A stretch of 64,000 nt of DNA from Botrytis cinerea B05.10 (taxonomy: Eukaryota > Ascomycota > Leotiomycetes > Helotiales > Sclerotiniaceae), in contig NC_037313.1 in assembly GCF_000143535.2 (NCBI RefSeq), forward strand, positions 317,501 to 381,500, written 5' to 3'. The translations under genes were made by a program, and so were the position numbers. The notes under the pieces are model-generated. The model saw nothing but the letters and a program-made list of their open reading frames with translations, was not told the DNA's origin and did not search any database. Below are positions 55,565-64,000 of the stretch, one piece after another. Position 1 is the first letter of the stretch, and each line of letters starts with the position of its first letter.

Positions 55565-58500
55565 CTATGATATGACGACACTTGTTCTACTGATCTGCAT
55601 GCCAACATGTGTTTGAACAGCAGTCGAAGCAGTAGAATTGATACCATTTTTGGCAGTAGAGGATTTGAGGTCTTTCTGCTGAACTTTTTTCGCAACAACG
55701 ACTTTACGTTCCGCTGCGCTGATAATTTGCTTACGTAGATTGTTAACATCGAATATCCTCGCCTCTACCTTATTATCCTTAACCATAAACATCCAGGACT
55801 CTACACCATGATCCAAATTTTTATTACCCTGGCGACAATGTCGATGAAATCCTTGAGCCACAGTATCTGCATGGTAGTCAGGCTCTAAGAAGGCGACCGA
55901 TATCGCTGATGCTAAAGTCAGCCCTACGGCAAAGGATGAACTAGTCGAAACAATGTATCTGGCGGTTCGCTGATCCTCGGCTGGTACTTTGGAATCGACA
56001 TCAATATAAAACCTTGCCAACGCAGCGTTGATTTTAGCTTGACCCATAGGTTTGTATAAGAAAATAATATCCGCAGGTTCGATTTCAAGGATGTGTACCA
56101 TCCACTAAAACTCTTTGATTAGTGATTCGTCATAATTCCACGAGTAGAAGTTGAGCATACCAGATACATGATGTAGGCACCCGCAAAGAAATACGAACAG
56201 AAGACTTGTCGTGCCAACTTCTTTTCAGCATCTCTAAAGTATTTATATTTGTTGATCTTTTTCTCAATCCCACGAAGCTTGCCCGAAGATGCAACAATTT
56301 CCTTCAAATTGTTGAAGTACGGATCGGTATCCGTCTCCTGTTTCCATTCTGGGTCTTTGCCTGTGCTTTTCACTACCCATTCACCCTCTGTCAGTTTCAA
56401 CGGTATGCCTTCGTCATCGGTAAGGTCCATGAGTTTTGGGAAGGATGCGCACAACCGAGAACGATAGTAGATGTTAACATTAGTCTTGTCTAATGACTCA
56501 TATCCTTTGAGATGGCCATGTCTCGCTTGATATCTCGCTCGACGTATGTTTTCTCTCCTTTCTAATCTCTTAGATTCTTCTTGACCAAGAGAGTCAACCC
56601 TAGAGGTCCAGTATGATCCATTATTGCATTTGATGTTGGAGTAGAGATTTCGTGGTACAATGACAGGTTTCTCGCCAAGAAGATCGCTGTTCGTAGTCCA
56701 TCGAATCATAAGATTCTCTACCAATGGACTGAACTTCTGAGTTATTTCATGAGAGACATCTTGAGTATTGATAGACCTGCTGTCAGTCCATTTCTTCCAT
56801 TTTTCACCAAGATCCTGCAACTCGTTATGCATCCAATTTTGCAAAATTGCATCCTCCCTCCAGCGATCACGACACATCAATTGAACAAAACCGGAAATAT
56901 CCAATGGTCCTGTCGTCAAAGGCGTACCACTTAACAATACTAATGCGATTCGATGATAAACTTCGTGTCTACAATCACGTAGCAATGTCGCTTCGTTCTT
57001 GATATATTGCCGCCTCTGAATATCCTGGATAGCTCTGATAGATTCCGTCCTTCGAAGCTGGAATTCATCTTTGAACAAAAGAGAAACAATACATGACTGA
57101 TAAGCTGGTGTTTCCCGTCTTTGTCGCTGGGGTTTGGTAATATAGCGTTCCCCTTTTTTATTGACAGCTTCTTTACCTGGTGGCTGGTACCACCATGTTT
57201 TCGTATGCTGAAATTTATTCAAGAACTGGCTGGCAAATGAGTCTGGTGTGGTGATAACAAATACATGACCATTTTGGAGGCGTGGTGTATAAATTGACGG
57301 CGTCTTCGGCTTTTCGGACTCCTGCAAAGATTCATCTCCATCGCTTTGGTAGACTTCTTCCTGAATAATCTCTTCACCTTCCAACAGATCCTGCGTACGA
57401 TCATTCAATTGATCACCTCCACTAGCATTAGAAGTACCATGTGCTTTAACCAAAATCTGATCAGAAATGCCTTTGAAGCATTCTGTATGCTCGGCCTTCC
57501 AAACATTCAAAAGACCGAGGGGAACGAGAGCAACAGTAACGCCTAGTCTCTCTTTCAACCAGTGGTTTGGACTGTCAGGAGAGCAAGGGCAATCGAAGCC
57601 ATATGTTTTATACATCTGCTTATTTGCTGGGCATTCGCCATGTGCAGTATGGGCCTTCGAATTGGCACTTATGTCAGCCCACATCATATTGAAGATGTGT
57701 TGAATCCAGTGGACCGCGAGTGCCATAGTAGTTTTTCCAATACCCATGATGTGACATAAGAAAATAGACCCTGCAATTCCATGAATTTGACGAAGACTAT
57801 ACCATACACCATGAAGTTGACAAGGTAGTAGTCGATGCCCAAACCCGCCAGGAACCTTAACACAGTATACTGGTTTCTTTAGAGTGGGCTTATGATGGAT
57901 AAACTGACATACTTGAATCCAAATTTGCTCGTTGAAATGCATACATGCTTCAGAGTCGCAGCCTGCTTGTAACCTAGAAAAATTATTTAATGAGCATGCG
58001 AGAGCTCAAACATTACACACCTGGTCAATTCGTCGCGTTGAAGTTGATCGATATATTCCGACATTGCAGCATCATACTCGACCTCATCTTCAAAATCCTC
58101 CCTATCTGGCTTTCCTGTGGTCTCATTCAAATCGGAAATATTTTTCAACATGGTTTCGGGATTGATAAGAACACTTTCCTCTTCTCCATCCTCAAACATC
58201 TCTGATGGCGATTTCTCAAGTTGTTTTTCCAAAGATTTTGAGCTTGGAGATTGGACTTCTGGGACCAAAATGGTAGGCGCTAGTGTATCCTTCACCAGTC
58301 TTTTCTCAACTTGCGGTTGTATTAAAGGTTCATTCCTCGCATTTGTATGTTGAGAAGATAGAGTTGAGTTTTTAGCCTTTTTCTTTTCGGGTTGCTCTTC
58401 CAGTTGCTCAGGTCCCTGTCGTTTGTTACTATTTGACATCGACGCTGCCTTCGTATTATGGAGGGCAATGGATTTTGAGGTTGGGCGTGGTGCGACAAGG

Positions 58501-59117
58501 CCTGGAAGAAGGTCTTCGTTCTCGGAGTTGAGTTGCTCAACTTTACGTTCGTCGTTATCATTATAAGTCTCTTTCTCTTTACCTTTCTCTTTCATTCCTA
58601 TTGATAGAACTTCGTTGTCTTCGTCGTTCTGCTCCACGGTCCAATCATCAACAGCATAAGATTGCTGTATCACTCCGACGAGATCTGTATGTAAAACTCG
58701 GTATACCATTCGCATATTAGTTTGAATATCATTGGAATTGTTCAGGTCCTGATCATTCGAACGAACGGCACACCAAAAGTCAATCCCAATGCCTGTGGTT
58801 TCGGCAAAAATGGTCCAATTGACATTGTAGAATCCATTGACTGGGACCAATTCGCTGGCGATAAGTAAGGGATTGGGGATGCTAGGACTGAAGTCGATTT
58901 CGAAGTTGATTTCCTCTGTTTTGGGCCTTGCACTCTGATATGACCAACCTCTTTTCCCTGCACCACTATTCGCGATATCGTCTTCGTCGTTATTCATCAC
59001 TTGCGATGAGTTCATACTTGGACAAATAAATACCATTATAGGTACTTTGTAATCTGTGGCTTGGTTTGCCACAGATCCCTCTTCATCAAAGAATTCCGAC
59101 ATCTTAATAAAGGGCAT
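55565..59117 (-). CDS. SNF2-like helicase/ATPase, fungal
   Basis: Three exons, 1149 aa. ATG 59117 (MPFIKMSEFFDEEG). Exon 1 is an acidic, Ser/Lys-rich N-terminal half. Intron 57974..58020 joins to LQAGCDSEACMHFNEQ. Exon 2 has helicase motif I as IMGIGKTTMALAVHW, a DEFQ motif II, and motif III LVLLSGTPLTTG. Intron 56105..56160 follows. Exon 3 carries motif V-like GLTLASAISVAFLEPDY and motif VI-like QGFHRHCRQGN, then a Lys/Ser-rich tail. It is a double-stranded DNA translocase-type ATPase by motif, probably nuclear. The divergent motif II and compact C-lobe suggest a fungal-specific branch, not a classical remodeller. All exons close in frame. Confidence 0.7.
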
Positions 59118-59153
59118 CTGGTCAATAGAGCCGTTAACAATGCAATTTTCCCC

Positions 59154-60954
59154 CTAGTCAGTATTTAGCATTCGACTCCCAAAAATTGGGATTCGGCAAC
59201 ATACTGGTTGGGCCCACCACTGAATGGTCTTTACTTGCTTTTCTTTTTTCATCTTGCCATTTTCATTCATAATATAGTCATTCACAAGATCTGCTTGAGG
59301 CAAATTGGCGTGCTTTTTCTTATCATAGTATTCCTTCCTTGCAAGGCCTATCCAGTAATGGCTTTTTCTAATCGACATAACAGATGTGACTGCCCGGATT
59401 ACAGCCCCATAAGCCACGATTGTCGCACTGTTCACAGTCAGATACCGATAGACCAGTTCAGCGGGTGATATATGCCAACCTATTGCAATCTCCCAAGAGT
59501 ATAAGTTTTGTATTGCGAAAGAAAGGGTTTTTGAGAAAATCTTTTATACATGTTTGCAAAACAATAGAATTGCTAGACCCTCCCATCAAGAAAAATTTTG
59601 AAGGTGGGGAGCAATCAGGTCGTGCATGATATTTCTCACATTGTTCGGCGAGGAAAGTTGTAGTGAGATGCATCCATTCATTGAACCAAGATTTCATTTG
59701 ATCTCTAATACAAAAAATAGTAATTAGCAATGGTAAAGATGTAGCAAGGGAAGGTCACCTTGTAACTGTGATCTTTTGTCCACAGATGCGATACGCCCTA
59801 TCAACTTCCTTCCCCGACTGTCCTATGTACGCATGCATACTTCTGACAAAACTCTCTTTTAAAATGGCTAGCTCTGATTCAAAGTAATCGAGATCGTTTG
59901 ACTCTTTCTTACATTGGTTACGGATGTGCGACTCCCAAAGCTGTAGAACAGTCCTCGACCCTGCGAACAATGCTAACAAAAATGTCAGTAAGACTTCTCA
60001 CTTTTACAAGGCTTGAAAGAATGACTGACCGGCGGGTGGCATGATTTCTTCAACTTGAGTCGGGTCACTAGACATTTGACGACAGATGCTGAAATCCTAG
60101 ACTTCTATTCAGTAAGATATTGGTGAATGATGGGGAACTTTACGAACAGATGTCCCTTTACCAACGTCAAATGTAAAGAAAACATCGCCATCCATCATTC
60201 CTGATTGCTCTGGCGATTGGTGTATCAGTCCTGCAATCGAACTCTCTATCTCTGATTGCAGCAAATATCTGCCAATAAGAACCGGAGAAGCATCGAGAGC
60301 AGAAGTATACAATGTGATGCTATCCTTGTTCCAATTAGACGGAACAGTAAAAACCCAGATTGGATCTCCATTAAGATCGTCTTTAACAATGTTCGATGTC
60401 ACCAGCTGCGCAAGCCAAAGGATGTAATCAGCTAGCATCCAGATCTCTGGGTTGGCTGCCAGCGCAGTATCACCATATCGCGTCGTAAGATAAGGAATCT
60501 TGAGTGCAAAATTTCTGAGAGCCTCTTTTTTGTCTTCTGCTTCTGGTCCAGAATACAATGCTTCTTTGATCCTATCAATAACCACTGCACCAGTCTCATC
60601 GCCTACAGGGTCGACTTCGTATCCATGTTGAGCTTTGGATTCATCAGTTTCGCCAGGGATATGAGCGCATACAGTCGGGACTTCTGTTGTGAGCTCCGGT
60701 CGCTGATTTGGGTTACTGGAATAGCGATAAAAATGGGTCGGTTTGATGCTTTCCAAATTCGTGAACTCCCCCGACTCGACCTGGATGTTGCCATGGTTTA
60801 TGCATGTGTTTCCGGTACCAAAATCGCATGCTAATACCTTGTAAATACCGTCGGAAGGGAAGTAATTTCGTAACGCAGCTGGAATGCGACCTTTCAGACT
60901 TGATCCTGATTGGCCAGTCATCTTTGGCGCTGGTGTATTTTGACTTTGTGTCAT
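59154..60954 (-). CDS. Hsp70-like ATPase (five exons)
   Basis: 524 aa. ATG 60954 (MTQSQNTPAPK). Phosphate-1 motif VLACDFGTGNTC, phosphate-2 motif FFTFDVGKGTS joined across intron 60097..60147 to DFSICRQ, and adenosine motif FFLMGGSSNSIVLQ. Other introns are 59961..60029, 59705..59758 and 59428..59479. Exons sum to 1575 nt. The final exon has VAYGAVIRAV and a Lys-rich region. This is the actin/Hsp70 ATPase fold without an obvious substrate-binding domain, like the Hsp70-like proteins expanded in fungi and animals. Clients are unknown. It is transcribed away from the zinc finger/JmjC-like gene, with a shared upstream region of about 0.7 kb. Confidence 0.8.
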
Positions 60955-61671
60955 TTGATATTTGGGAAGGGGGGAGGCTTATAAGAGAAGGAAAAGAGGT
61001 CGGGCAATTGTATGTGAGCTATGATGACTTGGTAGCACAGTACTCTAACTCACACGTTTTCAAAGGTGCCCACGCAAACAACAGAGCCTGTCGTGATATA
61101 TCAGTAGAGTGGTATAGAATTGCATAGGACCAAGAATGATAGGCTATCGTAATTACGCCCTGATGTCTTGAGAGCTCTCAAAGATAAGAAAAGTGTAGCA
61201 AGGCTGGTGGCAAGGCTGGTGAACGAGTTTGTGGTGCAGGTGAGAGGTCATCAATCGCAATCAATAGAATAGGAATTTTCAGAGCGCGTGTCGCGAGATC
61301 CAGTCGAACCACACAGTCAAGTGGACTATCTGCCCTCTTAATATTGCGACTGAAAAGAAACGAGATGACCGAGATCACAGCGCTACCGTCTTGAAAAAAG
61401 TTCACGGTGCTTCATTTGTCGGAGTGTTGTGATCAATGCTGGGAAAGGAAAATACGGCGTGCGCTTTGAAATGCGGAAGATCAAACGCGCGCGATCACGT
61501 GATTCGGCATATTCTCCGCGCCGCGTTTGGCCTTTTCCGACTTATCAGTTTTGATTTCCTTCTGAACAATAATCACCTTACAGATTATACAATAACAATT
61601 CCTTGCTTACGACTCTTGTATATTCGAGTCAGTGTGCAAAGCGACGGTTGAATCTCACCAAAGAACACCCA
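60955..61671. promoter_or_regulatory. Shared divergent promoter region
   Basis: About 717 bp between two divergent ATGs. It includes GC-rich palindromic words (GCGCGCGATCACGTGATTC, with a CACGTG-like core near 61494-61502). No coding sequence is called; the small ORFs at 60804-61127 and 61178-61405 are not protein-like. Confidence 0.4.
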
Positions 61672-63208
61672 ATGGAGACTGAAGCTTCATTGGCATCTCC
61701 CGAAAAGCGCTTCAAACCATGCAACTGTTGCGATTTCAATCCTCATGAATGGCCTCTCAGGAGTGTTACCTTAAGAATCCGGAAATGTATGAATAGGTGT
61801 GTTTATTGTGGAAAGAAATTTTCACGTACCACGAGACTGCGAAAACATCTTAAAGAATCCAAAGTGCATGAAGCTCAGCAATTCACCATTATAAATGGAG
61901 ATGCTGGTAGACCTAGAAAGTGAGTCAAGACTCTTTCTTATTTTGATAACAGTAGAGTTAGTAACAGTGCGAAATCGTATAGAAATATCGACAATGGTAC
62001 TTCCAGTCCCATATACAACGGAGGGTCATGCCAAGCTTCTAATCTGTCCTCGACAACCTCAGCCCACGAAGAACAAACATTGCGCATGGAAACGGAAGCC
62101 TTTGATGATAATGTGATAGGAACGTTCCGAAAGCTCAATCTATCCACCGTTCACGACATTTCACCAGAGATGAGAGAGCTATGGATGAAATATAATGGTA
62201 GAGTACCCGAAAAACTCAATGCTCGTCGCTGTTGGACAGATGAAAGACCCAGCGATGCCAAGCTGTTCACTGCTACCGTCGAGCAGATCCAAAACTCATC
62301 TGTAACCTGCACTATCATTCAGAGAGGAGAGCCTACCGACAAGAAAGAAGCCATTCAAGCTGTTGCACAATTGGCTTTTCCAGACCCCTGGAACCCACTG
62401 AAGCTGTTAGATCTCCGCCTTCCTATTCTAACAGATGATATTCTCAGAGTCCCGAACGACCTAGTGTGTGCATATGAAGTAGACAATTTACAGGTCATGC
62501 TTACCCCAAAGTATTCTTGGGCCCAGCTGCATTTTGGTAAGTTCTTCACACAATAGCTTTTGGAACAATTTGGGGTCTCGATTAACAATCACAGATAACG
62601 CAGAGGGCTTATCTGGTATTATTGGCAAGTCAGGAAAGAAGATTTTTGCGACCTTTCCAAACAGCCCTAATAATGTAAAACTCTTTCGAAGCACTTTAGG
62701 CAGAGAAGCAAAGCTGGAAGAAATTGGCTCGTCACTTGAAGGAGGACTCATATTCACGATAACTTCTGAAGATACCATCTATTTGCCCGGAAACTGCTTC
62801 CATGCCGTGTGGACACTTGAAGGCTGCTTTCTCGCAACAGTCGACTTTATCACCCCTAGTACAATTAAGGTCTACTCGAGAATCATACGTGCAGGGTTAG
62901 ATGAGTTTGTTGGGGAGATGCGCCAGAAAGATTTGTTTGAGTGGCTTCTTACGTCCTTTGAGATAGCCTATAAAAATGGGTCTGTGGGTGACGCCGTTTC
63001 TTCATGGATCGAATTGTTGGATCGCACAAAAGAATGGGCGTGTGGACATCTCAAATGGTCAAGGAAGGCAATAGCTTTATGTGAGGAATTTTTGTCATCG
63101 CCCACTTCGTTAGACCAGATTTGTCCGTGTGGAGGGGGGCAAGGAAAGGCATTTCGACAACACTTCCGAGATTATCATCTTCTTGAAGTCTCAAAAAATC
63201 GACGGTAG
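61672..63208 (+). CDS. C2H2 zinc finger plus JmjC-like protein
   Basis: Three exons, 476 aa. ATG 61672 (METEASLASPEKRFKPCNCC). Exon 1 holds a C2H2 finger, CVYCGKKFSRTTRLRKHLK...H. Intron 61920..61967 has a GTGAGT donor. Exon 2 runs to SWAQLHF; intron 62537..62594 splits the Asp codon, so the spliced motif is LHFDNAEGL, an HxD iron-binding pair of the cupin/JmjC type. The distal His lies in GNCFHAVWTLEGCF, and PGN before it is typical. The C-terminus ends with CPCGGGQGKAFRQHF. This predicts a 2-oxoglutarate/Fe(II) dioxygenase with possible DNA or chromatin targeting. The substrate is unknown. Catalytic competence is inferred from the two His and one Asp. Confidence 0.7.
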
Positions 63209-63239
63209 ACTAGAGTAACAAATCTTGAAAGAAACCATG

Positions 63240-63495
63240 CAAATGGCATTCAAGGTGAATTAGGTGGATTTGGTGCATTTGGTCAATTAATTTGGTGTAT
63301 TTGGTGTACTTGGTCAATTAAATTTGGTGCATGTGGTCAATTAATTCGGTGCATTTGGTGTATTTGGTCAATTGATTTGGTGTGTATGGTGTGTTTGGTC
63401 AATTAATTTGGTGTATTTGGTGCATTTGGTCAATTAAACTTGATGCATGCGGTCAATTAATTTGATGCATTTGGTCAATTATAATTTGGTGCGAC
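63240..63495 (+). repeat. GGTCAATTAA minisatellite
   Basis: Irregular units of about 20-35 bp built from TTTGGTGTATTTGG, TGGTGCATTTGG and TCAATTAA. At least ten TTTGGTCAATT or GGTCAATTA cores. Same vocabulary as the tract at 31375-31625. Confidence 0.85.
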
Positions 63496-64000
63496 TTTAG
63501 TTATTTGGTTGATTTGTTCAATCGTAGGTCAGGCTGCCCACTCTGACCCGCACCTTGGACCGCTGACCACATGATACAAGGTCGCAACACGTGATCTCCA
63601 AGTCCCAAAATTGAAACTATTCGGAACTTGCATAACTGCTCCGATAATAACTTAAGTCGATTTTGATGATTTCAACATGGTGAGAAAGTCGAGAGATGAG
63701 AATATTGAAGAAATTGGAATTTAATTGCCAGGATATATATCTGCGTGAAAAAGTCACATTTCTACTCTTTTCCCTTTAAATATATGAAATTCTACAGGAA
63801 ACCAATCCACCCGAACCGTGGTTCACCGTCAGCACACTTTTCGCCCAGACTACCCAATGCCAGCACTGGCGGAAGTTTGTTCCGATATTTGAGAAAGGAA
63901 AAACCGTAACATAAAAGTCTTACTATCTGCGGGGGGTCCACTGATTCATCAAATTTTTCTTCGGCAACATCCGCCCCTTCTCGACAAGATAATTAAGTTT
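63496..64000. other. Intergenic, no gene recognised
   Basis: No ORF with protein-like composition and no repeat beyond the end of the minisatellite is seen in the last 500 bases. Confidence 0.5.

Noticed and set aside
1..64000. CRISPR arrays, bacterial operons or Shine-Dalgarno sites
   Set aside because: Introns, fungal families and repeat types show a eukaryotic nuclear sequence; all regular repeats found are coding tandem repeats or transposon-like.

Overview
The window looks like nuclear DNA of a filamentous ascomycete (Pezizomycotina; a leotiomycete such as a Botrytis/Sclerotinia relative is my guess, not proven). The protein families are fungal: HET, SesA, NACHT_N, DUF6594, DUF3435, the CorA-like family and fungal caspase/CHAT proteins. 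Many genes have 46-83 nt introns with GTAAGT/GTATGT donors and CTAAC-like branch sites, and intergenic DNA is AT-rich with decayed transposons. Most genes were assembled here from several frames by matching donor, acceptor and phase; many models close exactly on a whole number of codons.

Layout. 1-5.6 kb: DUF6594 membrane protein (-), a small three-exon gene (+) and a caspase-like protease (+). 5.9-9.7 kb: a TPR-CHAT protease (-) tail-to-tail with the caspase. 10-15.4 kb: a decayed DUF3435 tyrosine recombinase (the Starship 'captain' family), dispersed repeats and one small intact gene. 15.9-21.9 kb: PNP-NACHT-ankyrin receptor with 27 near-identical ankyrin units and a frameshifted tail. 22.1-25.2 kb: CorA-like transporter and a dead PIF/Harbinger transposase. 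26.3-29.5 kb: NACHT-WD40 receptor with only two WD units. 30.7-31.9 kb: inverted-repeat element. 32.0-35.9 kb: HET protein with TPR-like region, about 15 atypical 30-32 aa repeats and terminal ankyrins. 36.2-37.1 kb: terminal-inverted-repeat element. 37.6-41.2 kb: SesA-NB-ARC-TPR. 42.4-46.2 kb: NACHT_N-NACHT-ankyrin. 46.4-53.7 kb: decayed coding DNA, a coiled-coil membrane protein, and a copia fragment joined to a copy of the preceding NLR gene's 3' end inside inverted repeats. 53.9-55.5 kb: a dead PNP effector gene whose last exon encodes a Q/N/G-rich amyloid-like tail, head-to-head with a NACHT remnant. 55.6-63.2 kb: SNF2-like helicase, Hsp70-like ATPase and a zinc finger/JmjC-like protein.

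How it fits together. Five intact STAND or HET receptor-like genes, two caspase-clan proteases and two PNP modules (one fused, one stand-alone and dead) share about 50 kb with transposon remnants. This is the pattern of a fungal non-self-recognition or programmed-cell-death island. Nearly all the receptors carry tandem repeats that are very similar at DNA level and vary at a few positions, as expected for repeats that are reshuffled under selection. Cell death, allorecognition and mobile-element transport are inferences from family knowledge. The domain architectures, repeats, introns and breaks are visible in the sequence.
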